This document shows positions 7,767 through 14,768 of a DNA stretch of 28,587 nt, in pieces. The notes beneath the pieces are model-generated. The model ran no database searches, was not told the origin of the DNA, and worked only from the letters and a program-made list of their open reading frames with translations. The position numbers were made by a program, and so were the translations under genes. Source of the DNA: JBMDXB01 sp048594975. Lineage in GTDB: Bacteria > Acidobacteriota > Vicinamibacteria > Vicinamibacterales > 2-12-FULL-66-21. Numbering within the stretch: position 1 is the stretch's first letter; every line of letters starts with the position of its first letter. The stretch is taken from positions 1-28,587 of the forward strand of contig JBMDXQ010000064.1 of NCBI GenBank assembly GCA_048594975.1, written 5' to 3'.

Positions 7767-8390
7767 TTACTGTGTTCGCAGCCGCACGAGATGGAGCGCG
7801 ACGGGCAACAGGAGGATGGGCAGCACGTAGCTCACGGCGAGGGCGACGATCGGGTGTTCTGCCCACCCTGCGCCGATCGCCGCGAACACGAGTGCCGTGG
7901 GTACGCTGCCGATGGTCAGCGCCACGGTGAATGTTCTCATCGGCATGCCCGAGAGTCCGGCGAGAAAGACCATCGCCTCCGGGATGCTGTAGGGAAGGCT
8001 ACGGGTAAGGACGATGGCCCACGCTCCACGCCGGTCGAACAAACGCTCCATTGTGTGGAGAGACTTGGGCCCGACGAAGCGGTGCACGTATCGGCGTGCG
8101 GACGTGAGCATCAGTACGTAACCGAGAAGACCTCCGGTGATCAGGCCGAGACTGCCCAGCAATGCGCCGAGCAGTGTTCCGTAGATGATGCCGAGCGCGG
8201 CGATCACCGCCGTCTGCGGGACGGGCAACAGCACGTCGCCCAAGATAAGAGCAATACCAAGCGCCCATGCCCAGCCCTCGTATCTTCGGAGCGTCAGCAC
8301 GGCATGTTTTGCCTCTTCGGGTGTTGGGATCCTTGCGCAGGACGCAAAGACGAGCGACAGAACGACGATCACCATCAGCCCGGATCTCAC
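7767..8390 (-). CDS. VTT-domain (DedA/TVP38/TMEM64-like) membrane protein
   Basis: A 207-residue membrane protein. An N-terminal segment resembling a signal anchor is followed by VTT-domain features: LILGDVLLPVPQTAVIAALG (a re-entrant loop rich in Pro and Gly), a Gly-rich segment LLGSLGLITGGLLGYVL, then RGAWAIVLTRSLPYSIPEAM and FLAGLSGMP, matching the R-xP motif before the last helices. DedA/VTT proteins are implicated in lipid scrambling and proton-coupled membrane homeostasis. Sitting between two ICMT-type methyltransferases, it probably belongs to a membrane-lipid function. Bases 7781-7821, inside its 3' end, recur exactly at 10271-10311 as part of an insert in another gene. Confidence 0.85.
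   Translation of the reverse strand: MRSGLMVIVVLSLVFASCARIPTPEEAKHAVLTLRRYEGWAWALGIALILGDVLLPVPQTAVIAALGIIYGTLLGALLGSLGLITGGLLGYVLMLTSARRYVHRFVGPKSLHTMERLFDRRGAWAIVLTRSLPYSIPEAMVFLAGLSGMPMRTFTVALTIGSVPTALVFAAIGAGWAEHPIVALAVSYVLPILLLPVALHLVRLRTQ
7781..7821 (+). repeat. 41-bp perfect direct repeat, copy 1 (in the VTT gene)
   Basis: These bases encode the PILLLPVALHLVR tail of the VTT protein on the minus strand and are repeated without mismatch at 10271-10311. The copy here is in frame within an intact gene, so it is the likely source. Confidence 0.9.
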
Positions 8391-8432
8391 ATCGGCCTCC
8401 CACCACGTCGCGCCGCGCTGTTGTTCGAACCG

Positions 8433-8933
8433 CTACAGCCAGCGGCGCACGCGGGCCTTGTAGTTCCGATAGGCGTCGCCGAACCGTCGTTCCAGGTACG
8501 CTTCCTCCCGCGCGACGACGCCGTAGCGGATGGTGAGTGCCAGAGGCAGCGTAAGGGTCAGCGTCCACGGGCTTCGCGCGGCCGCCCCGATGCCGCCGTA
8601 GATGAGAAACATGCCCAGATAGATCGGATTGCGGGTCCAACCGTGAACACCGGCCGTCACCAGCGCGCGTGTGGGCTGGTTGGTGGGCACCGGCGTCGCC
8701 GCGCGGCAAAAGTTGCGGATGCCCGCAGCTGCGAGCGCAAGGCCGATAAGGATCAGCGAGCCGGCGATGATCCAGAGGACCAGGTCGGATTCCCGAACGG
8801 CGAACGGCAACGACAACAGGTGATCCGAGACGAGGCCGAGCACGAGAGCGGTCAGAAAGAGGAGGGGCGGTCGTGCGATGACGGCCGCCGTTCCGGTGTC
8901 GTTCAGGTGTTGCCCAGCCGAGTCTTTGCACAT
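8433..8933 (-). CDS. ICMT-like membrane methyltransferase (first gene of the MarR-controlled operon)
   Basis: From the ATG at 8933 the product is 166 residues and begins MCKDSAGQ, then a run of helices (VIARPPLLFLTALVLGL and following). The ICMT signature is HGWTRNPIYLGMFLIYGGIG followed by REEAYLERRFGDAYRNYKAR near the C-terminus. It is similar in plan to the third gene of the operon but clearly diverged from it. A TTG at 8972 would extend it by 13 residues, but it coincides with the predicted transcription start and lies inside operator 1, so the ATG is preferred. A 42-base gap separates it from the VTT gene. Confidence 0.85.
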   Translation of the reverse strand: MCKDSAGQHLNDTGTAAVIARPPLLFLTALVLGLVSDHLLSLPFAVRESDLVLWIIAGSLILIGLALAAAGIRNFCRAATPVPTNQPTRALVTAGVHGWTRNPIYLGMFLIYGGIGAAARSPWTLTLTLPLALTIRYGVVAREEAYLERRFGDAYRNYKARVRRWL

Positions 8934-8961
8934 ACATGCGGGCGCAGATACCAAAGCGAAA

Positions 8962-9008
8962 ATGACAACCAAGGTGTCATTCTACAAAGTTGACAACCGT
9001 GGTGTCAA
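8962..9008. promoter_or_regulatory. Twin 19-bp MarR-type operators with a promoter between them
   Basis: Two near-identical imperfect palindromes occur at 8962-8980 (atgacaaccaaggtgtcat) and 8990-9008 (ttgacaaccgtggtgtcaa), 28 bases centre to centre. On the minus strand TTGACA (9008-9003, inside the second palindrome), an 18-base spacer and TAGAAT (8984-8979) form a good promoter for the ICMT-VTT-ICMT operon. Its start point (about 8972) falls in the first palindrome. A bound MarR dimer on either site would block it. The sites also lie just upstream of marR, so autoregulation is likely. That MarR is the binding protein is an inference from position and from the usual 18-20-bp palindromes of that family. 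Confidence 0.75.
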
Positions 9009-9099
9009 CTGGAGAAGCTGAACACAGCTCAAGCGAATGGAGGCGATGGCGGTGGCACGACACAGAACCGGGGCGGCGCCAAGGAGAGGAACAGGCCCA

Positions 9100-9555
9100 A
9101 TGGTTGACAGCAAGGCTGAGGCGGTCGCCGAGCTGATGCTGGAAGTGGCCCAGTGCTTCTTCAGGATACGGGCGGTTGGCCAGAAAACGGGGTTGATCAC
9201 CAGCTGGGGCGGTGGTGCGTTCGGCTTCATCCGAAGCCTCGCCCTGCTAGGTCCGCTGACCGTACCGCAGATCGCCCAGATGCGACCGACCAGCCGTCAA
9301 CGGATGCAGCGGCTGGCGGACGAACTTGCAGCCGAGGGGCTCGTCACATTCGTCGAGAATCCCAAGCACCGGCGCTCGAAGCTCGTACAGCTGACGCGCA
9401 AAGGCGATGCGCGCTACCGCGAGATGAACGCGCGGTTCCTGGCGATCGCTTCCACGATGGGCGACGCTCTCAGCGAAGCGGATATCCGCAGGACCACCGA
9501 GATCTTGCGGCAGCTGAGCGATGACGTGAAAGCGCGGTCGGAGCGGTCGTCGTAG
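9100..9555 (+). CDS. MarR family transcriptional regulator
   Basis: From the ATG at 9100 the product is 151 residues: an N-terminal dimerisation helix (AEAVAELMLEVAQCFFRIRA), the winged-helix segment LTVPQIAQMRPTSRQRMQRL with the recognition helix, then the wing GLVTFVENPKHRRSKLVQLT (the D/N-x-R-xxK-LV-LT signature of MarR proteins) and a C-terminal dimerisation helix. The ATG at 9100 is preceded by AAGGAGAGG; an in-frame ATG at 9037 would add 21 Arg-rich residues without family similarity. It diverges from the ICMT-VTT-ICMT operon across two palindromic operators, so it probably represses that operon and itself. The ligand is unknown. Confidence 0.9.
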   Translation: MVDSKAEAVAELMLEVAQCFFRIRAVGQKTGLITSWGGGAFGFIRSLALLGPLTVPQIAQMRPTSRQRMQRLADELAAEGLVTFVENPKHRRSKLVQLTRKGDARYREMNARFLAIASTMGDALSEADIRRTTEILRQLSDDVKARSERSS

Positions 9556-10247
9556 CCTGCGACGCAGATCTCGGGCACCATTCGCCGGACGGCCGTCACC
9601 GGAGGTACCCATCATTCTCGCATTCTCGACGACTCGGTTGCCAGTGACACGGTGCCGCGCGGCTCACTGACGACTCGTCGATGTCTTCCCGAGTAGGTCG
9701 ACAGCCGCGCGCAGGCTCTCCGCCAGCTTCGCCGCGGGGCCGGTGCCGTAGTAGTACAGAAAGATCACGTCCGGCTTGACGTCTGTCACGTGGTGATGAA
9801 TCGCGACGACGTTCAGCCCGTTCGCGCGCAACGCTTTGAGCACCGGCGTCACCTCTGGCTCGAGCATCGCGACATCTCCGGCCACCATAGCGTTCGCGTC
9901 CGTTCCTGCGAACGCCGCCCACGTGTTCAGGCCCATGCGTGCATTGATCGACGCACCATGCACGCGCAGGTCGATGTCAGGACGGCCGATCGTGATCTTC
10001 CAGACAGGTCCCGTCTGCTCGCCGGGCGTGCCCATGACCGTCGCGAGGGCCGCGCCGTCGAGCGTCGGGGATGATTGCGCCGGCGTCGACGCCGCATTCC
10101 TCGCGGCCTGATCGATCAGATCGATCGCCGGCTTGACGCGTTTCGCGAGATCCGCCGCGCTCCCATGCCGTGAACGTGCATGTAGAAGATGCGCGGTTGC
10201 TCCCAGAAGAAGTGATTGTGGAGGGCTGTCACGTCCAGGCCGTTCTT

Positions 10248-10311
10248 TTGCGGGACCCATATTGCTGCACGCCGCACGAGATGGAGCGCGACGGGCAACA
10301 GGAGGATGGGC
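10248..10311. mobile_element. 64-bp chimeric insert in the DUF1259 gene, matching two sites in the MarR-controlled operon
   Basis: The DUF1259 reading runs cleanly from ...SALLQ to KNGLDV... if bases 10248-10311 are removed. The insert has two parts. Bases 10271-10311 equal 7781-7821 exactly (41 of 41, same orientation, 3' end of the VTT gene). Bases about 10248-10272 match 7694-7718 in reverse complement (24 of 25, 5' end of the second ICMT gene). In the source the two pieces are about 60 bases apart and their relative orientation differs. No inverted terminal repeats or target-site duplication are evident, so this looks like templated filler DNA rather than a transposon. Its 64-base length (not a multiple of 3) destroys the gene. 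Confidence 0.75.
10271..10311 (+). repeat. 41-bp perfect direct repeat, copy 2 (in the DUF1259 pseudogene)
   Basis: Identical to 7781-7821. Here it interrupts the conserved DUF1259 sequence between SALLQ and KNGLDV and is the larger part of the 64-bp insert. Confidence 0.9.
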
Positions 10312-10594
10312 TTGCAGAAGGGCGGACATGACGGGATTCATCCGGCGCTACCCATCCGCCGACCCCGAGCGGCGTGGGCGCCGGGCGCTGGTTGAGCGTG
10401 ACGCGGAGATCGTTCCGCGGGACATTCACCTTCAGTACACCGTCATTGAAATCACCAGTCTTGCCGAGCGTCGACAGAACGGCTCTGTTATCTGCGGGCA
10501 TCTCCTGCGCGCTCATCGCTGCGCTGGCCAACACAACCGCCGCGACCAACTCTATGTACCTCAGCCAGACAATGACCGCTCTCCTATTTTCAAA

Positions 10595-10648
10595 ATTGAC
10601 CTTCGTAACGTTTCTACTATAGTCTGAAACGTAAGTTACATCGTCAAT
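10595..10648. promoter_or_regulatory. Large palindromic operator with overlapping divergent promoters (DUF1259 / chrB)
   Basis: The core is taacgtttc (10606-10614), an 11-base spacer and gaaacgtaa (10626-10634), a 9-base inverted repeat with one mismatch. It is framed by attgac (10595-10600) and gtcaat (10643-10648), which are also inverted copies. On the plus strand TTGACC (10596-10601), 16 bases and TATAGT (10618-10623) make a promoter for chrB. On the minus strand TTGACG (10647-10642), 17 bases and GACTAT (10624-10619) make one for the DUF1259 gene. The symmetry covers both promoters, so one regulator could control both directions. ChrB-type proteins have been proposed as chromate-responsive regulators, so ChrB itself is a candidate binder; that is inference. 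Confidence 0.7.
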
Positions 10649-10677
10649 TGTGGAGTGCACGCGAGAGCGGCCGAACC

Positions 10678-11784
10678 ATGACACCGCGGCCTGTAGCCGA
10701 AGCCCGACCGACCGCGCCGCTGGCGGCCCAGCAAGCGGCACGACGATGGCTGTTGTTCATCCATCAGCTGCCACCGAAGGCGTCGAACCTGCGGGTGCGG
10801 ACCTGGCGCCGCCTGCAGCAGCTCGGGGCCGTCGCGATCAAGCAAGCGGTGTACGCGCTGCCGGACACACCCAATACGCGCGAGGACTTCGAGTGGCTCA
10901 AGGCCGAGGTGAAGGCTTCCGGTGGAGGCGCCAGCGTGTTTGCGGCTGACCACGTCGACGCCTGGTCTGACGATGCGCTCGTTGAGGAGTTCAGGCGAGC
11001 GGGTCAGGAGGCTTATGTTGCGCTCGCCCGCGATATCGAGCAAGTGCTGAAACGCGCGAGCGCCGCTCGTCGGCCGCGGGGCACACGGGCGCCAGCCACA
11101 CGGCGGCTGTTCGACGTCTTTGGAGAGCGCCTGACTGCTATCGAGGGCGTCGATTTCTTTGGCAGCGACGGCCGTGACCGTGTCACGTCCTTGCTGAAGC
11201 AGCTCGAGGGACACACCACAGAAAGGCGCGACGTTTCATCGGCGAAGCTGGCTGGCTCGACCACCCCGGACAGTTATCGCGGCCGACTGTGGGTGACGCG
11301 GCCCCGCCCCGGTGTCGATCGCATGGCCTCGGCGTGGCTCATTCGTCGATTCATCGACGGCCAAGCACAGTTCGGGTTCGCGGTCGATCGGTACGCGGTT
11401 CCCGCGGACGCGATCCCGTTCGACATGTTCGGTGTGGAGTTCAGCCATCAGGGCGAGGGCTGCACGTTCGAGACGTTGTGCACGGTCTTCCAGATCGACG
11501 AGCCTGCGGTCTCGCGCCTTGCGGCCATCGTTCACGATCTCGATCTGAAGGATGGCCGGTTTGGCGCACCCGAAGCCACGACGGTTGGCGCCATCATTGA
11601 TGGTCTCCAACTCGCACACGCCGACGACGAGGCGCTCCTCGTGCAAGGGATGACGCTCTTCGACTCGCTGTATCGGTCCTTCGAACAGTCGGCGCGTTCG
11701 CCCAGACCGCGTGTGCCGGCCCAACCCCGGAAACGCACCGCTTCGAAGCGAGCGCACCAACGACGGCATCGGCGCGCACCGTAG
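10678..11784 (+). CDS. chrB: ChrB family chromate-resistance protein (two-domain)
   Basis: A 368-residue protein. The N-terminal ChrB domain includes WLLFIHQLPPKASNLRVRTW and RRLQQLGAVAIKQAVYALPD, the helix-turn-helix-like start of the family. The C-terminal ChrB domain has RLWVTRPRPGVDRMASAWLI and RRFIDGQAQFGF, followed by IPFDMFGVEFSHQGEGCTFE and a conserved HD in AAIVHDLDLKDGRFGAPE. The RPRPGVDRMASAWLIRRFID segment is diagnostic. ChrB proteins accompany the chromate efflux pump ChrA and are thought to sense chromate and raise chrA expression. Here no chrA follows; the next genes are an MFS transporter and an ABC importer. The ATG at 10678 is used because the upstream TTG (10648) falls in the operator region. 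The C-terminal tail is basic and Arg-rich. Confidence 0.9.
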   Translation: MTPRPVAEARPTAPLAAQQAARRWLLFIHQLPPKASNLRVRTWRRLQQLGAVAIKQAVYALPDTPNTREDFEWLKAEVKASGGGASVFAADHVDAWSDDALVEEFRRAGQEAYVALARDIEQVLKRASAARRPRGTRAPATRRLFDVFGERLTAIEGVDFFGSDGRDRVTSLLKQLEGHTTERRDVSSAKLAGSTTPDSYRGRLWVTRPRPGVDRMASAWLIRRFIDGQAQFGFAVDRYAVPADAIPFDMFGVEFSHQGEGCTFETLCTVFQIDEPAVSRLAAIVHDLDLKDGRFGAPEATTVGAIIDGLQLAHADDEALLVQGMTLFDSLYRSFEQSARSPRPRVPAQPRKRTASKRAHQRRHRRAP

Positions 11785-11794
11785 GGGCCCGTCA

Positions 11795-13057
11795 ATGGCT
11801 CCAGGACCAGCCGCGACCCGTGCTCCGGAGATCGATCACCCGCTCGCAATCCGCGCGGATCCAGTTGCAGGCGCTGCGCGCGGCGCGTTGATTCGTTTAT
11901 GCGCTGCGGGGTTCGTCGCCTATTGCAGCTATGCGATCTGCCGAACACCACTGCTGCCCCTGTTCGCGCGTGAGCTGGGCGCCGGCCCGGCGTTGATCGG
12001 GTTCGTGATGGGCGCCTCGACGCTGACCGGTGTCGTGGTGAAGCTGCCAGCCGGCGCCCTGTCCGATGTCTTCGGACGGCGCCGGTTGCTCATCGCCGGA
12101 GCGCTGGTGTTTTCGACCCTGCCGTTCACGTACCTCGTCGCGTCCACGTTGTTCGTCCTCGTTCTGCTGCGATTCGTGCACGGCGCGGCGACGGCCATCT
12201 TTGGTCCGGTGGCGTCCGCGAGTCTCTCCGACGTCGCGCCCCCGGCGAGTCGCGGCACCTGGCTCAGCACATACTCCACGGTTCAAGGTACCGGTCAGGC
12301 GCTGGGTCCCGTCCTGGCGGGGTACCTGATCGCGACCGGCCGCTTCGATCTGGCGTTCCTTGCGGCCGGTCTCATTAGCGTCGCGGTGCCGTTCATCGTC
12401 GCCGGGTGGCCTGAAGTGTCTCCGGCTGGGTCGACTCGTGCGCCATGGCAGGAGTTCAGGCGTGGCGTCGCCGAGGTCGGACGCGACCGGTTGGTGATCG
12501 TCACCAGTGGCGCGCAAGCCGCACAGTTCGTCCTGAACGGCATGTTGAATGCCTTTCTGCCGCTGTACGGCCGCGATGTGCTGGGACTGACGACTTCGGA
12601 GTTGGGCTGGCTGTTCGGCCTCCAAACGGTCACGACACTGACGGTCCGCCCTGTCATCGGTTTCGTGTCGGATCGCGCCGGCCGGCGATGGGTCATCGTC
12701 ATGGGCCTTACCGCGTGCGGCGTCGCCATGTTGGTGGTTTCTATGGCGACGAACCTGGCGGGGACGGTCATGGCGATGCTGATGTACGCCGCCGGTGTCG
12801 CGACGACGACCGCCGCGACAAGCGCGTACATCACGGACATCACACGCCGAGCACGCTACGGCGCGGCGCACGGTGTGTTCGGCACGATCTACGACATCGG
12901 CGACGCCCTCGGCCCGATCGCCGCGGGGCTGCTCGTCGCCAGTCTCGGGTATGCCTCGATGTTCCAAGTCATGGCGGCGGTGGCTCTCGTGATGGCTCTC
13001 GTATTTGCGATCACATCGAAGGCGACCGCCGGCGAGCGGAAGGGAGCACTCTCATGA
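11795..13057 (+). CDS. MFS transporter in the chrB operon
   Basis: From the ATG at 11795 (preceded by AGGGGC) the product is 420 residues with 12 predicted helices. The MFS loop 2-3 motif is present as GALSDVFGRRRLLIAGAL and its second-half copy as GFVSDRAGRRWVIVMGL. An Arg in helix 4 (VLLRFVHGAATAIFGPVAS) and the helix-5 motif C-like stretch GTGQALGPVLAGYL suggest an antiporter, so drug or oxyanion export is plausible. The gene starts 10 bases after chrB and its stop overlaps the next start (ATGA). In the absence of chrA it is the best candidate exporter of the locus, but substrate specificity cannot be read from the sequence. Confidence 0.88.
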   Translation: MAPGPAATRAPEIDHPLAIRADPVAGAARGALIRLCAAGFVAYCSYAICRTPLLPLFARELGAGPALIGFVMGASTLTGVVVKLPAGALSDVFGRRRLLIAGALVFSTLPFTYLVASTLFVLVLLRFVHGAATAIFGPVASASLSDVAPPASRGTWLSTYSTVQGTGQALGPVLAGYLIATGRFDLAFLAAGLISVAVPFIVAGWPEVSPAGSTRAPWQEFRRGVAEVGRDRLVIVTSGAQAAQFVLNGMLNAFLPLYGRDVLGLTTSELGWLFGLQTVTTLTVRPVIGFVSDRAGRRWVIVMGLTACGVAMLVVSMATNLAGTVMAMLMYAAGVATTTAATSAYITDITRRARYGAAHGVFGTIYDIGDALGPIAAGLLVASLGYASMFQVMAAVALVMALVFAITSKATAGERKGALS

Positions 13058-13711
13058 AGATGATCATGCTGTTGATGGCGCTCGTCGCGTTCGGGACAAC
13101 CATCGTCCTCCACGGCGCGAGTCGAAAGGTTGATTTCTCTGACGATGCGGTGGGACAACCGCCCAAGGGCTTCGAGTTCGGCAACACGGCAAAGGTCGGT
13201 GCCCCCGGCAAATGGATCGTGGAGGCGGAAGGCGCGGACAAGTATCTGGCACAGGTGGATGCGGACAGCACGCGCGCGCGGTTTCCCGTGGCCGTCCTGA
13301 GCGACGTCAGTGCGGTGGATGTCGATCTGTCGGTCCGATTCAGACCAGTCTCCGGCCGCGCGGACCAGGCCGGAGGCCTCGTCTGGCGCTACCGCGATCA
13401 GGACGATTACTACATCGTCCGGGCGAATGCGCTCGAGGACAACGTGGTCCTGTACAAGGTCGAGAACGGCAAGCGCACCGATCTTCCCGTGAAGGGCGAA
13501 GGTCGAACCTACGGCAAGAAGGCGGAGGTACCCGCCGGGCAATGGCACATTGCGAGTCGTCGCCAATGGCCGGCTGTTCGAGGTGTATTTCGACGGTACC
13601 AAGCTGTACGACGTGGAGGATGCGACGTTCACGCAACCGGGCAAGGTTGGCGTGTGGACGAAGGCGGATTCTGTGACACAGTTCGATGACCTGACGATCG
13701 TCACGAAGTGA
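13054..13711 (+). pseudogene. DUF1080-like (3-keto-disaccharide hydrolase / LamG-fold) secreted protein with one frameshift
   Basis: The gene starts at ATG 13054, overlapping the MFS stop and preceded by GGGAG. It has an N-terminal signal peptide (MKMIMLLMALVAFGTTIVLH) and then a jelly-roll domain: VDFSDDAVGQPPKGFEFG, GKWIVEAEGADKYLAQ, VDVDLSVRFRPVSGRADQAG and RYRDQDDYYIVRANALEDNV. At about 13549 the frame is lost. The +1 frame continues LRVVANGRLFEVYFDGTKLY, DVEDATFTQPGKVGVWTKAD and SVTQFDDLTIVTK to a TGA at 13709-13711, the exact expected end of the family. The flanks are well preserved and the operon around it is intact, so a sequence error or very recent mutation is possible. The full protein would be about 218 residues. 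Its function in the locus is unknown. Confidence 0.75.
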
Positions 13712-13713
13712 GC

Positions 13714-14745
13714 ATGTCAACACGCTTCATCCGGTTCCTCGCGATCCTGTGCTCGATCGCTGCACCCATCGGGTGTCGTGGTCCAGAGCAGTCGCATAAC
13801 GCGCAGCGGACCGTCACGGTCTACGTCTCGACCGATCGTGTGTTCTCCGAGCCTGTGCTTCGCGAGTACCAGAAGCGGTCTGGCATTCGCGTGAACACGG
13901 TCTATGACACAGAGGAAACGAAGTCGACGGGCCTTGCCAATCGGCTCATTGCTGAACAGGCACGCCCCCAGGCCGATGTCTTCTGGTCCAACGAGCCCGT
14001 GCGTACGTTGGTGCTCAAGTCGCGCGGTGTGCTCGCGCCCTATCGATCACCCAGCGCAGAGGGGATCCCACCGGCGCTGGTGGACCCGGAGGGCTACTGG
14101 ACTGGATTCTCCGCACGCATCCGGGTCATTGCCTACAACACGAAGGTCGTGAAAGCGGAGGAGGCGCCACGCTCGATCTTCGACCTGGTGGATCCCAAGT
14201 GGCGAGGGCAGGTGGCGATAGCCGACCCACGATTCGGCTCAACCTCGTTCCACGTCGCCGCGCTATACGCCATGGCCGGAGACGAGAAGATGGATGATTT
14301 CTTCCGTCGGCTCAAAGCCAACGGGGTTCGCGTCGTGGACGGGAACTCCGTCGTGCGTGATCTCGTCGCTCGCGGGGACGTGAAGGTTGGATTGACCGAC
14401 ACGGACGACGTGAATGTGGCGATTGAAGACGGGCAGCCCGTCGCCATGGTCCTGCCCGACGCGACCGGGCTCGGCGTACCCGTCATGCCGAATATGGTCT
14501 CGCTGATCGCGAACGGGCCGCACCCCGAGGAGGGACGACGGCTGATTGATTACCTGCTGTCGCCGGATGTCGAGCGTCAGCTGGCCCAATCCGAGGCAGT
14601 GCAGATTCCGCTGCACGCTGGCGTCCAAGGGCCAAAGAACATCCCGGCGATCGAGACCTTCAAGCCCATGACGCTCGACTTCACCGAAGCGGCGACCCGA
14701 GTGGAAGACGTGACCGACCGCCTCGCCGGGATCTTGGAGCTTTGA
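13714..14745 (+). CDS. ABC transporter substrate-binding lipoprotein (FbpA-like, iron or anion)
   Basis: A 343-residue protein with a lipoprotein signal (LAILCSIAAPIGC, lipobox ending in Cys) that anchors it to the membrane. The mature part follows the Fbp/AfuA type-II binding protein plan: VTVYVSTDRVFSEPVLREYQ near the start, VNTVYDTEETKSTGLANRLI, then ADVFWSNEP and later NMVSLIANGPHPEEGRRLID, YLLSPDVERQLA. Fbp relatives bind ferric iron with Tyr pairs, but related proteins bind other ligands, and the Tyr pair near the C-terminus (YYG/YY) is not evident here. Next to chrB an oxyanion or metal-complex ligand is conceivable. The ATG at 13714 lies 3 bases after the DUF1080-like gene; a GTG at 13708 is an alternative. 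Confidence 0.85.
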   Translation: MSTRFIRFLAILCSIAAPIGCRGPEQSHNAQRTVTVYVSTDRVFSEPVLREYQKRSGIRVNTVYDTEETKSTGLANRLIAEQARPQADVFWSNEPVRTLVLKSRGVLAPYRSPSAEGIPPALVDPEGYWTGFSARIRVIAYNTKVVKAEEAPRSIFDLVDPKWRGQVAIADPRFGSTSFHVAALYAMAGDEKMDDFFRRLKANGVRVVDGNSVVRDLVARGDVKVGLTDTDDVNVAIEDGQPVAMVLPDATGLGVPVMPNMVSLIANGPHPEEGRRLIDYLLSPDVERQLAQSEAVQIPLHAGVQGPKNIPAIETFKPMTLDFTEAATRVEDVTDRLAGILEL

Positions 14746-14768
14746 GGACCGGCGCAGACAGAAACCGC

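Larger units (their letters stand above)
9664..10573 (-). pseudogene. DUF1259 (LppY/LpqO-like) secreted protein, multiply disrupted
   Basis: Piecing frames together on the minus strand gives a hydrophobic leader (IELVAAVVLASAAMSAQ), LSTLGKTGDFNDGVLKVNV, PRNDLRVTL and GVGGWVA, then NPVMSALLQ, NGLDVTALHNHFFWEQPRIF, MHVHGMG, ADLAKRVKPAIDLID, IGRPDIDLRVHG, GLNTWAAFAG, VTPVLKALRANGLNVVAIHH and FLYYYGTGPAAKLAESLRAA. These are the two repeated halves of a DUF1259 protein, including the HNH-like and IHHH segments. Lesions: the probable start ATG is ATT (10573-10571, after AGGAGA); the segment after GGWVA is missing; a 64-bp insert lies at 10248-10311; a frameshift sits near 10158. The last half is still open to the TGA at 9664-9666. 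DUF1259 genes are often neighbours of chrB, as here. Confidence 0.8.

Noticed and set aside
7653..8993. 446-codon open frame on the plus strand
   Set aside because: Antisense to the VTT and ICMT genes, which carry clear family motifs; the composition is typical of a shadow frame.
10248..10311. MITE or insertion sequence
   Set aside because: No terminal inverted repeats, no target duplication, and both halves match nearby protein-coding sequence in intact genes.
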